From positions 2,666,001-2,730,000 of the forward strand of contig OY762464.1 in NCBI GenBank assembly GCA_963665765.1: a DNA stretch of 64,000 bases, given 5' to 3'. Every line of letters starts with the position of its first letter. Positions within the stretch are counted from its first letter, which is position 1. The notes under the pieces were generated by a model that searched no databases, was not told where the DNA came from, and saw nothing but the letters and a program-made list of their open reading frames with translations. Shown here piece by piece: positions 1 through 9,278 of this stretch. This stretch comes from Bin76 sp963665765. Its GTDB lineage: Bacteria > Actinomycetota > Acidimicrobiia > Spongiisociales > ZC4RG35. The position numbers and the translations under genes were made by a program.

Positions 1-54
1 CAACGCCGTCAGCACCGCTACCCGACGCCGGGAACGGCTTAGAAAAGTAAACAT

Positions 55-88
55 AAGTTCACATAAGCACAGTTGGCGGCTATGTGAA
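55..88. promoter_or_regulatory. Inverted repeat with AAGTTCACATAA element
   Basis: TTCACATA at 58-65 is repeated inverted as TATGTGAA at 81-88, a dyad with a 15-base gap. The extended left arm, AAGTTCACATAA (55-66), recurs as AAGTTCACATAT at 1473-1484 and, on the minus strand, as AAGTTCACTTAT within 1646-1659 next to the SLH gene start. This could be a shared operator or simply an AT-rich coincidence. No regulator gene is adjacent. Confidence 0.25.
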
Positions 89-157
89 GATGTTGGAAAT
101 CAGTTCTGATAATTACGGAGCCATCGGCGCCGCGTCGCAGAATCGGATTAGAAGGCG

Positions 158-550
158 GTGGACGGCGCCCGAGCCTTGCTGCTGTCCACCCGGAAACGCC
201 GCTGGGCGGAGGAGTTGACCAGGCAGGTGACTCACGTTGAGCTCGAAACCGTCGAGCAACGCCGAGCGATGTCCTGGCTGGTGGGTTACGTCCGGTCGGT
301 GACCGCCCTGCCCATCTCGGTTGACTCTTCCGACATATCCGTCATCGAAACCGGCTTGGCGGCGGCTACCCATGAACTACATCACCGCCTGGCGCAAAGG
401 CGCTCTGAGCCTGTAGGGAACACCGTCCGCCTCGCGGCGATCTGGCTTGCCCGGCCTGGTGCAGAGGTTTGGGAGGCATCGAAGTGCCGGCCCGAGAGAT
501 GTTACAGACGAAAGCGGTTGACTTTGGCATGCCCGGTGGTCTATATTTAA
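158..550 (+). CDS. Possible hypothetical protein
   Basis: This is a GTG-initiated frame of 130 codons. Roughly the first hundred codons mostly end in G or C, as real genes here do. I recognise no motif, signal peptide, membrane segment or family. The last 25 or so residues are rich in Cys and Arg and look less like coding sequence. Only a weak GAAGG lies just before the start, with too short a spacer. It may be a decayed gene or chance. I can support no other gene in positions 1-604. Confidence 0.25.
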   Translation: MDGARALLLSTRKRRWAEELTRQVTHVELETVEQRRAMSWLVGYVRSVTALPISVDSSDISVIETGLAAATHELHHRLAQRRSEPVGNTVRLAAIWLARPGAEVWEASKCRPERCYRRKRLTLACPVVYI

Positions 551-604
551 TGGTTGTAGGGTGTCTGGTGGAGGGCACCGAGACCAACTCAAGGAGGGAC
601 TTTT

Positions 605-1240
605 ATGGCAGCAACTGAGGTGCATACCGGGCGAGATCCGGTGGGTCTTGGGACGGAGACACCTGTCCCGGTGGAGACCACCGAAGGGTTGCGCATCGAG
701 TTGACCAACCGGATTGATGACCTAAAGGACCGGATCCATGCAGTTCGTCTGGAGGTTGAGAAGGTTCGCTTCGAGGTAGCCGAGTTAGCGAAAGAGTTGC
801 ATTCTGAAGTGGCGAAACTGCGGACGGAGATGGCCGAGCTAGCGGCCGAACTGCGAGCCGAGATGGCAGAGCTAGCGGCCGAACTGCGAGCCGAGATGGC
901 AGAGCTAAGGACGGAACTGCGAGCCGAAATGGCGAAGCTGTGGGTGGAGATGGCCGAGCTGAAGGCGGAACTGCGAGCTGAGATGGCCGATTTGAAGGCG
1001 GAGTTGCGGGCTGAGATGGCCGCACTGCGAGCCGAGATGGCCGAGCTGAAGGCGGAACTGCGGGTGGAGATGGCCGATTTGAAAGTCGAGTTGCGGGCTG
1101 AGATGGCCAACCTCAAGACAGAGCTCCGGGCCGAGATTCGGGAAGACCTGCTGGATCTGAAGAAGAGCCTGCACCGTTGGCTGGCTTTCGGGATGTCCGT
1201 TATAACGCTGCTGATAGCTTTGGTGGCTGTGATCGGGTAA
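605..1240 (+). CDS. Hendecad coiled-coil protein with C-terminal membrane anchor
   Basis: The 211-residue product has a short N-terminal region and then a long helix of near-identical 11-residue units of the form MAEL-KAEL-RAE (about residues 75-180). Seven-residue units are inserted twice, for example MAKLWVE. An 11-residue period is typical of hendecad coiled coils. After a short linker the last 20 residues are hydrophobic (WLAFGMSVITLLIALVAVIG), so the rod is probably tethered to the membrane by its C-terminus. The start is supported by AAGGAGG at 591-597. Similar small coiled-coil proteins, some resembling the DUF1640/CCDC90 type, occur in many bacteria without a settled role. The repeats are also visible in the DNA as imperfect 33-bp units, so unit number may vary between strains. 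Confidence 0.8.
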   Translation: MAATEVHTGRDPVGLGTETPVPVETTEGLRIELTNRIDDLKDRIHAVRLEVEKVRFEVAELAKELHSEVAKLRTEMAELAAELRAEMAELAAELRAEMAELRTELRAEMAKLWVEMAELKAELRAEMADLKAELRAEMAALRAEMAELKAELRVEMADLKVELRAEMANLKTELRAEIREDLLDLKKSLHRWLAFGMSVITLLIALVAVIG

Positions 1241-1657
1241 AGGGGAGGGTCTGGCCATCCAATCCACCGCGGCCGCCAGCCCGCGGGTTGTTAGACTCGC
1301 TTCTTGCTTCCGGTAGGCAAGCCCGGATGCATTTACCAGGCTGGTGAGGGGGTGGTATCGTTGTTTTGCGCTATTTCAGGACTGGTTTACGTTTGTCTAA
1401 CACATCTCTGGGGGATAAGTGACACTTCCCTCTCGAGGCCCCACCGCCGGACGGAAAAGGACGGAGGATCACAAGTTCACATATGCTCTCCGAAACTGCC
1501 GTCCAGTCTCAACTACAGGTTGAGGTATGCATCGGTAACGACTAAGCTAAGGGCGTGTCTTGAAGGACATATGAGCAACCTCTCTGGGCATTCGTAGGCT
1601 CCATGGCGGTTGCTTTTTGAAAGAGATAGCTATCTATGAAAGGAGATAAGTGAACTT
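1241..1657. other. Intergenic region before the first SLH gene
   Basis: This 417-base stretch has no gene I can support; its open frames are short and lack coding character. It contains an AAGTTCACATAT element (1473-1484). Close to the next gene there is an AAAGGAG ribosome-binding site (1639-1645) followed by ATAAGT-GA-ACTTAT (1646-1659), a small dyad that overlaps the ATG at 1658. The long leader would suit an abundant surface-layer transcript, but no promoter is certain. Confidence 0.4.
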
Positions 1658-3889
1658 ATGTTTACTTCTCTGAGCCGTTTTCGGCGTCATGTAGCAGTTC
1701 TTGCGGTGCTCGCTTTGATGGCCAGTGTTCTGGTCGCGGCGCCTGCTGTTGCTGCTGATGATCCAAAGGCGGATTACACGGCTACGTTCGATGCGTGCGC
1801 GGGCGCTACTGCGTCTGATTTCGAGGACGTTCCCGCAAATCATGACAACGCTGGTGACATCGACTGTATCGCCTACTATGGAGTGACGAGGGGCACCTCG
1901 GCGACTACTTATTCGCCGTTGATGTCGGTCACCCGTGAGCAGATGGCCCTGTTTTTGACCCGCTTGGCTGGTCTGGTGGGCATTGACATGGCTTCCGATC
2001 CTGATGATGCGGGTTTCACCGACATCGGTGATTTGTCCGACGATTCGCAGACCGCCATCAATCAGTTGGCCGATCTGGAGATCACCCAGGGCACCTCGGC
2101 CACCACTTTCTCGCCCGGTGATTCGGTGAGACGTGATCACATGGCGTTGTTCATCACAAGGTTGATGGACAAAATGGATCCGTTCGCAGATCCTAATGCG
2201 GCAGACGACGCAGCTGCGTTCGCGTACATCCCCGAGGATGTGATTGTTGTAGACGCCGCGGACGATGATGACGACATAGCAGTCAATTCTCCGTTCAGCG
2301 ATCTGGGTTCGACCACCAAGCAGGCCTATGACGCGATCACCGCGTTGTGGGAGTTGGGTGTTGCTTCGGGTATCAGCGATACGTCCTATAGTCCGTCGGC
2401 TTCGATCACCCGGGCTGCTATGGCTGAGTTCATGGCTGGTGTGTTGGATCATTCCAACGCACGTCCGGCCGGTGTGACCATGCAGGTGTCGAAGACCACC
2501 GACTTCGGCGCTGTTTCGGCTGTGAGGGCGATTTCTGTCCGTGATGACAGCTTCGCTCCCCTGGGCGATGTGTCGGTCAAGGTCTTCGCCGCTTCCGATT
2601 CCGGTGGCATCGACGACGACACCGGCAAGTGTCTCACTGAGGATGTTTGCGACTGGAGCGACAACGATGAGATCACCAACGACGACGGTAACGACTTCGC
2701 GACGAGCGATGTCGACACCGATGACGGCGATGGCGGCACTGGCAACATGGAGAACAGCGAGACTTGGTATGCCTGGATGGGCGACGACGAGAACAACGAG
2801 TTCGTCAAGGGCCAGTCCGGCGAAGCTTCCGTGACCCTTACCGCCAAGGCTGATGCTTTGGGAATCAGGGTTACCGCGGACATCAACGAGAACGCCACCA
2901 CAAATCAGGTGGACGTCGGCAAGGACAGGTCGGTTGTCATCACCGCACAACTGATCGACACTGACAGTACCGATGCTACCGTTATCGCTGACGCTGATGC
3001 TGTGGCGAAGGAAGGCGTGTCACTCGCTATTACTCGGACCCGCGGCGACGATACCGACGCTCCCGGTCCTGACGCGATGAAGACCGATGCTGATGGTAAG
3101 GTCACCTTCACCATCATGGGACCGGAAGATCCCGACGACGATACGGCCGTTATCAGGGATGACGACGTGACGTTCACCGGCGATGTCGACGGCGATGGCA
3201 CCGCCGACGCTCCTAACGATGAGACCGGCACCATCGAGGTCCAGTGGAGGAACGCCGACGCAGCGGCGGCCACGGGCATGGCAAAGACCGACGGTAGCTA
3301 TGTCATCATCGACGATGACAAGGTGCGCATCCAGGTGACGGTCAGCTACTACGACCAGTACGGCAACCCGGCCGCTTCTGGCGAGAGGCTCACCATCACG
3401 GTCAACAACCCTGACGACGGCAGCGATGACGGGACGGACACCAGTGGTGAAAACGGGGCCCGGGTGAGAAGCAACGGGGCCGCCAAGTTCACTGCCAACC
3501 TGAAGGCCGACGCCGGCTCCGAGATCGCCGTCACAATCGCAGATCAGCCAACCGTCACCGGCACGGCGCCGACGGCTCCCGATGCTGTGTTGGCTGTGAG
3601 GCACGCTCACAAGAACGACGACGGTAAGTCCGGCAACCAGCTCGCGACTAGTAGCCAAGTCATTGTTGATGCTGATAACGACCGGTTCATCATTGATACC
3701 GGATCCGCCGATACTGACGTGGTCGGTGTGTTGTACAGCTATGACTCGGGTGACGAGTTCATCGTCGACGATGCCAGAGTTGACATGGACAAGTTCGAGG
3801 AAGTGATCGCCGAGAACGGGAAGACCGTCACTGTTGTGTTCTACAGCACCGACGGGGCCAGCATCTTCTCCGTCGAAGACACATCCTAA
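1658..3889 (+). CDS. Secreted acidic protein with three SLH-like repeats (S-layer-type)
   Basis: The 743-residue product begins with a signal peptide (about residues 1-33, ending in an A-P-A-V-A-A region). Three S-layer-homology-like repeats follow at about residues 54-105, 119-169 and 212-263. Each has the pattern of an aromatic-Asp start, a G-x-T-S-x-T-T-Y/F-S-P segment and a TRxxMAxFxxRL-type helix. SLH domains bind secondary cell-wall polymers, so the protein is probably surface anchored. The remaining 480 residues look like beta-rich, Ig- or invasin-like modules, very rich in Asp. It is paralogous to the convergent protein at 4449-6596. A strong terminator follows directly. Its role as the main S-layer protein is inference. 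Confidence 0.85.
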   Translation: MFTSLSRFRRHVAVLAVLALMASVLVAAPAVAADDPKADYTATFDACAGATASDFEDVPANHDNAGDIDCIAYYGVTRGTSATTYSPLMSVTREQMALFLTRLAGLVGIDMASDPDDAGFTDIGDLSDDSQTAINQLADLEITQGTSATTFSPGDSVRRDHMALFITRLMDKMDPFADPNAADDAAAFAYIPEDVIVVDAADDDDDIAVNSPFSDLGSTTKQAYDAITALWELGVASGISDTSYSPSASITRAAMAEFMAGVLDHSNARPAGVTMQVSKTTDFGAVSAVRAISVRDDSFAPLGDVSVKVFAASDSGGIDDDTGKCLTEDVCDWSDNDEITNDDGNDFATSDVDTDDGDGGTGNMENSETWYAWMGDDENNEFVKGQSGEASVTLTAKADALGIRVTADINENATTNQVDVGKDRSVVITAQLIDTDSTDATVIADADAVAKEGVSLAITRTRGDDTDAPGPDAMKTDADGKVTFTIMGPEDPDDDTAVIRDDDVTFTGDVDGDGTADAPNDETGTIEVQWRNADAAAATGMAKTDGSYVIIDDDKVRIQVTVSYYDQYGNPAASGERLTITVNNPDDGSDDGTDTSGENGARVRSNGAAKFTANLKADAGSEIAVTIADQPTVTGTAPTAPDAVLAVRHAHKNDDGKSGNQLATSSQVIVDADNDRFIIDTGSADTDVVGVLYSYDSGDEFIVDDARVDMDKFEEVIAENGKTVTVVFYSTDGASIFSVEDTS

Positions 3890-3911
3890 ACCCGTTTCTC
3901 AACTAACCATG

Positions 3912-3945
3912 AAGGAGGCTCCCCTCGGGGAGCCTCCTTCTTTTA
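3912..3945 (+). terminator. Rho-independent terminator
   Basis: A perfect 13-bp stem (AAGGAGGCTCCCC paired with GGGGAGCCTCCTT) with a two-base loop is followed by a T-rich run. It lies 22 bases after the stop codon of the first SLH gene and should end that transcript. Confidence 0.9.
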
Positions 3946-4448
3946 TTCGGGCTTGTTTCCGGTTGCGCAAGAAGCGCCTAAACGCTCCAGTGCCCGAGTC
4001 ACCCACTCGGTTTAACCCAAAGCCATCAACCATTCGAACCCTGCTGTTCCTACACACACCTGAGAGACTTACCTCCGGTTATCGCCGTGTTAGTTAATCT
4101 GGCGCGTCCTATCACCGGTTTGAGCAGTGACGCGGCAGTCGCCTCAGTGGATGTCGGCGGCGTTGCAGGGGTTATTCAAAGGGGCGGCACCAGATGGCAA
4201 CCGTTTGGTAGTTCCTTCAGGCTCATGTCGGTGGGCACCACATGGTTCTGTTGCCCTTGATGCCCTTCAGGTCTTCCAGCGACAGGTCTCGGTTGCCGAG
4301 CAGGCCGCCGGATCGTCCACCAGTGGCGACGTGGATAGGATTCACCAACAGGTTGGCACCCTTTGACACTTCAGGTCCTGAAATCGGATCGCGTGCGAAC
4401 CGTGGGGCTGGCGATAGACCAACACCTTGCCGGTCCCGGATGGTAGGT
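3946..4448. other. Intergenic region between convergent SLH genes
   Basis: About 500 bases separate the terminator of the upstream SLH gene from the stop of the convergent one. Short open frames exist on both strands but none has a ribosome-binding site, a recognisable motif or convincing codon use. I see no repeat or RNA gene here. Confidence 0.4.
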
Positions 4449-6596
4449 TTACGGGCGGCTGTCGTCGGCCGTTCTGACGACCTTGAACACGCTGGTTCCT
4501 TCCCGGTCATAGGTCACAATGTCAATCACCGCCTCGTTCTCCTCGTCACTGAACGGGGTGAGTAGCGTTTCAAACTGCTCGATGGTGATATGGTCGTCAC
4601 CGGCAAAGAAGGTGTCTGCCCGCTTGTAGTAGAAAAGCAACTTGGCGTCGGAGTCGCCCCCGCCCGCCTCCGTGGTGAACCGGTTGAGGTGAAGGAACAG
4701 GGTGTGGACATTGATGTCCTTATCGGCATCTTTAGAGGTGGCTGCTGTCACCACCTGAACGACGGCATCGGGAGGATCATCCACTCCGGCATCGAGATCG
4801 ACACCATCACCGGCGGGGTCCGCCGTGAAGCTCACCGTCACAGGAGAGCCGTGTCGTTGATCTTCCAACGTGACGCCACCGGACGCGGTGCCTGACGGAC
4901 TTACCGACGGATTGAGTTCCTGGCCATCAACGGTTATTCCCACCTGCTGTCCTGAGCCGGTGCGGTGGCCGTATCCGTACTGGTCGTACAGGGTGACGGA
5001 AGCCCTGATCGTCACCTCCTGGGCGCTGATGCGCACGTAATCGGGCACCTTTACGACTGCCTTATGAGTCTGCGAAGATTCCTCGATCCACTGGATACTC
5101 ACAAGAGCATCAGGCACCAGCAAACCGGTGAGATCCCCGCTCACATATCTAAAAGTGAAGCGGTCGGTCCTGTTCTGATCGGCATCATCCTCGTCGTCCT
5201 CGAGTCCTTCCACCCGAAACGTCGCCTTACCCTCCTTATCGGTGGTCAGCAGCAAGGGTTCATCGCGGTCCCTGATCACCGGAGTATCGCCGACTAGTTG
5301 CTCCAGGCTCACCTGGATGCCGATCCCCGGACGGTGCACAGCTTTCTCCTCGAAGTCCACCAACTGCACCGTGAGCGCCACCGACCTCATGCGGCCAAGG
5401 TGCACCTTATTGCTTTCGGCATGCTCCCGGATATTGGAGGTCACCATCATCGCTGACTCTGCCCGCTTGGGGGTAATAGAAACGGTTGCCTCGTCCACCT
5501 CGTCGGCATCGAAGAGCGCACCCTCCCGGGAGCCGACCCAGGCGTAGTACACCGCAGTATCGCCCTCCTCAACCCGACTGGTGACCCAGATGTTTCCCCG
5601 CCCATCGGTTACGCCGTCGTCCACGCCCCACATGCAGTCTCCGGACACCAGTCTGGGGACGCAAGCCCCCTGCTCGTCGAGTCCCCCGTTCTCCTCGTCA
5701 CTTCTGAACACGTCCACCCCCCGGCCCCCCACGGGACCGAAAACCGAGTCTCTCAGGGAGATCATCAGGACCACTCCGGTGCTCCCGAACTCCGTGGTCC
5801 TGGCCTCCCTGATGTTCAGACCGGCCGGACGCAGGTTGGAATGGTCCATCACCGCAGCCATGAAATCGGCCATGGTGGCACGGGTAATGTCGGCCGCAGG
5901 CTCATACTTCGTCCTTGAGGCTCCGGTGACGACACCCAATTCGTACAAGCCGGTGATGGCGTCGATCGCATTGATCGTCAACTCCCCAAGATCGGTGAAC
6001 GGCGCAGCCACCTGCCTGTCCGCGGTTGCCACCACATCAGCCGGGGTGTAGCCAAATGCTTGCTCGTCGTTGCCCACCGGTTCCATCTTGTCCATCAGCC
6101 GCTGTATGAACAGGGCCATCTGACCACGGGTAACCGGGTCGGCGGGCGAGTAGGTTGTCGGGGAGGTGCCTCGGGTGATATCCAACCCCGCCAATTGGTT
6201 GATGGCAGCCCTGGATCGGGAGCCCAGGTGGCCGATGTCCGAGAATTCAAAGTCACTGGTAGAAGGAATGGCAATCCCGACCCGGCCGGCCAGACGTATC
6301 AGGAACAACGCCATCTGCTCGCGGCTCACCGGATCGTCGGGTGAGTAGGTGGTGGCCGAAGTCCCCTTGGTAATCCCGAAATAGGCGATGCAGTTGATGT
6401 TGTCCGCTTGAGATTGATTGCTTGGCAAGTCATCGAAGTCGGAGGGCGGTATGTCCTCGCAAGCATCGAATGAAGCCAGATAGCTTGGCGAGGGCGGAGG
6501 GTCATCCACAGCCGAGACCGGTGCAGCGAACGTAAGACCGGCCACCAGCAAGGAGGCCGTAATAATCGTGGTGTGACGTTTTGGAGAGAGAGACAT
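4449..6596 (-). CDS. Secreted protein with three SLH-like repeats, paralogue of the upstream S-layer-type protein
   Basis: The 715-residue product has a signal peptide (about residues 1-29). Three SLH-like repeats occupy about residues 45-255, with the same signature as the convergent neighbour (Y-F-G-I-T-K-G-T-S-A-T-T-Y-S-P, then REQMALFLIRLAG). The long C-terminal region matches the neighbour segment by segment: both contain a V-x-x-Y-D-Q-Y-G motif and end in a T-x-F-x-V segment. The two genes are therefore old duplicates facing each other. This copy is less acidic. The cell-wall anchoring role follows from the SLH family; the function of the C-terminal modules is unknown. Confidence 0.85.
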   Translation of the reverse strand: MSLSPKRHTTIITASLLVAGLTFAAPVSAVDDPPPSPSYLASFDACEDIPPSDFDDLPSNQSQADNINCIAYFGITKGTSATTYSPDDPVSREQMALFLIRLAGRVGIAIPSTSDFEFSDIGHLGSRSRAAINQLAGLDITRGTSPTTYSPADPVTRGQMALFIQRLMDKMEPVGNDEQAFGYTPADVVATADRQVAAPFTDLGELTINAIDAITGLYELGVVTGASRTKYEPAADITRATMADFMAAVMDHSNLRPAGLNIREARTTEFGSTGVVLMISLRDSVFGPVGGRGVDVFRSDEENGGLDEQGACVPRLVSGDCMWGVDDGVTDGRGNIWVTSRVEEGDTAVYYAWVGSREGALFDADEVDEATVSITPKRAESAMMVTSNIREHAESNKVHLGRMRSVALTVQLVDFEEKAVHRPGIGIQVSLEQLVGDTPVIRDRDEPLLLTTDKEGKATFRVEGLEDDEDDADQNRTDRFTFRYVSGDLTGLLVPDALVSIQWIEESSQTHKAVVKVPDYVRISAQEVTIRASVTLYDQYGYGHRTGSGQQVGITVDGQELNPSVSPSGTASGGVTLEDQRHGSPVTVSFTADPAGDGVDLDAGVDDPPDAVVQVVTAATSKDADKDINVHTLFLHLNRFTTEAGGGDSDAKLLFYYKRADTFFAGDDHITIEQFETLLTPFSDEENEAVIDIVTYDREGTSVFKVVRTADDSRP

Positions 6597-6695
6597 GGGT
6601 TCCCGACCTGTTATCTTTCTCTGGCACTATACCAACCCCTCAATGCCGTGGCACGGAGTACAACTTACCTATCGCTCTGACTTTCTTCCGGGTGT

Positions 6696-9118
6696 TTACC
6701 TTTCTATCTGGCTACCCCAGCATTCCACGGTGTGGTTGAGCCTCAGGCCGCAAGCGTGATCGTATGCTACGCTGACCGCGGTGAAGACGCCATCGGGAGG
6801 AGTGAAGTCGAACCACCGGTCGTGGCCCCAGCAAACCACACCACCGTTGGTGCGGATGGCACAGTTGTTGTACCAGCCGCCGGCAACAAACCTGTACTGG
6901 TCCGGCGGCGGTTGCCAGGTAGTCTGGCCGCTTCGCATGTTCCAGCAGGTCGCGCTTTGATCGGGCCTCAGTCCGCATGCATAGAACGCTCCCGAACTGA
7001 CGGAAGCAAATTCCCCGGCTGGAGTTGACAGGTCGGCGCCCCATTGTGGCGTCCCCAGCATTCGACGTTGCGGTCGGCTCTGATACCGCAGGCGTGGGAG
7101 AGGCCGGCGCTGACCGAGATGAAAGTTCCATCCGGAGGCCGGACAGCCGGTTTCGAATCTTCGTACAGCCCCAGGCAAGCCACTGTGCCGTTTTTTCGAA
7201 GGCCGCAGGCGTGGTGACCCATGACGCTGACCGAGGAAAACTCTCCGCTGGGAGGTGGCATTCCGTCATAGGACAGTCCCCAGCATTCCATGCCGGCGTC
7301 GGTGGCCCTTATGCCACAGACCAGGTATCCGAGCCCGACGGATGTGAAGTCTCCCTCCGGAACGTCTTCCGCGCCGCCCCAGCCCCAGCAAGACACACTC
7401 CCGCTGAACCGAATCCCACACACTCCGGGGTTGCCCACGTCGATGACGGAAAACCCGTCTTCGGCGACATGAGTCTGTTCTACCTCAACGGTGTAGGAAC
7501 GACCCTCCCGATCGGTGACTGACACCCTCATGTCGGTCTGAAAGTGCCTGCCATCGCTAATCGCGGGGATGCGCTCGCTCCAGGAATCTCCAACGCCGAG
7601 GACTACCGGGTGGATGGAAGCGGTGCCGGGAGGCAGGAACACCTCTTTGCAACCCGGTTGCCATCCGCACATCCGTATCTCATATAACTCGACTCCTTCC
7701 TTGATAATGGCCTCATCGAACCCTCTATAGACCCGGGCTCCAACACTGAGGAGCCTGTTAGACCCCAGAGGCAGCACCAGCAGTTCGGTACCTTGCTCTG
7801 AGTGAGGCGTTACCAGGGTGTAGATGGCGGTGCCTTCCGAGTGAATCTCCACCTTCTCGGGTTCTATCCACCCCGACTGAAACAGGTTGTGGGCATTGGT
7901 ACCTATGAGTTGTCCGTCGGTGGCCATGATGTCCATCTTGGTCCGCAACGCTTCGGTGGCGCCTGGGCCGGCATGGTTGTGGGGCCACCCGAAGGTGTGG
8001 CCGATCTCGTGTGCATACCCGACAGTGTTGTACACGGCCCGTCTATCCATCCAGACATTCCGAGAGAAGCGTTGGTTCTGAGTGTCGAACCATCCGCCTC
8101 CCACGCCGACGACACCGTGTCCGAGGGTCCACAGATCCCCTCCAATGAAGACGTTGTTGCCGGCAGGTCGGGAATGCAGTTGCTCTATCTTTGTGCAGTT
8201 ATCCAAAACCGCCGTGACCTCGGGAGAGGGGTCGGTGCCGTATCGGAACCGTATCCGATAATTCCCCCCCGACAGCCAGCGAAAGTAGGAAGTGACGTCA
8301 CGGTTGAGATAGTCCACCAGGTCCTCTCCCACCGGGGCATTCTCGCAGACCCAAACATTCCAAGTGTGGGTTCCGATCGTGCCGGCCCGAAGGATCTCCC
8401 GGCCGGGCGCGAGGTCCAGCACCCGCCGCAGATCGGCTCCTCGGAGCGCCCTGGCCAGAAAGGCGGCCATGGTATCCCTCTTCACCGTGTCGTCCGGGCA
8501 GTAGCGAAGCGGATCCACCCCGCACCCCCGGGTGATTCCCGCTTCCAGGATGGCCTCCGCCGCCCCCGAGTAGCCGGCGTCTGCCGGGATGTCTCGGAAT
8601 GAAGAGACCGAAGCATCGTCGGTTGATGCGAGTTGGAACGCCTTTGCCAAGAAGATCGCCATCTCCGAGCGGAGCATGTAGTCGTCCGGTCGGTAACTTC
8701 CTGAAATCCGGGTGTCCGTAAGCCCGTATGCCCCCATTGCCTCCACAAAAGGCGTGTACCAGGCGCCTTCCGCAACATCCGCATACACCCCCAGATATGG
8801 CACTTTGGTGTCGAGGCGGAGAGCACGGGTCAGGAAAGTGGCCATCTCGGCCCTGGTCACGTCCTGATCAGGACAGTAACGAGGCCCGGTAAGGTCACAA
8901 CCCACCGTCAGCCCCCGTTCGACGATGTAGCGAATGTCCTCCTCGTGGATGTTTTCCACGATGTCCACGAACCCACTCCCGTCTTCGGGAGTTTCCTGCG
9001 CCAACGCTCGCAAACCCACTACAGCCACCAGCCCCATCGCCAGCGCACCCAGCAACAGGTGCCGCCTCACGGTACGGAAGTTCACCCTTGCATACATTTG
9101 CCGGTAGCTAAGTCTCAA
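6696..9118 (-). CDS. SLH-anchored metzincin-type metalloprotease with RCC1-like repeats, interrupted by a frameshift
   Basis: The product has an N-terminal hydrophobic signal segment (to about residue 41) and three SLH-like repeats (about 45-230). A metallopeptidase domain carries HEIGHTFGWPH (H370, E371, H374, H380), the HExxHxxGxxH zinc site, followed by a Met-turn-like MDIMA. Together these are the hallmarks of metzincins. C-terminal repeats of about 38 residues (pattern F-x-S-V-S-x-G-x-x-H-A-C-G-L-R, then C-W-G) resemble RCC1/BNR-type propeller repeats. The first frame ends at 6968 after a short unrelated tail. The repeats continue in another frame from about 7050 down to 6696. One missing G in the G run at 7053-7056 explains this, and restoring it gives about 800 residues. 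The start is TTG at 9118 or, more likely, ATG at 9097. It is probably a surface protease; the frameshift may be genuine or an assembly error. Confidence 0.75.
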
Positions 9119-9278
9119 TCCACCGATGGGGTTTGGCGGATCTGTTGGATGAGACGGTGAGGATGGGTGGTCGTGTCGGGGGATCCCACCCGGGCCGGAA
9201 GATATTGTCCCTGATGGTTTCCATGCTGTTGGGCGGGTCTCATATTGGCAGGTTTGAGATAGGTAGCCTTTTGAGGGA

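Noticed and set aside
820..1150. CRISPR-like repeats
   Set aside because: The 33-bp units are imperfect, contiguous without spacers and encode a coiled coil in frame.
1634..2950. A 438-codon minus-strand frame over the first SLH gene
   Set aside because: The plus-strand product has a signal peptide, SLH repeats and a good start; the antisense frame has none.
4127..4510. Short open frames between the convergent SLH genes
   Set aside because: They overlap on opposite strands, lack ribosome-binding sites and show no recognised motif.
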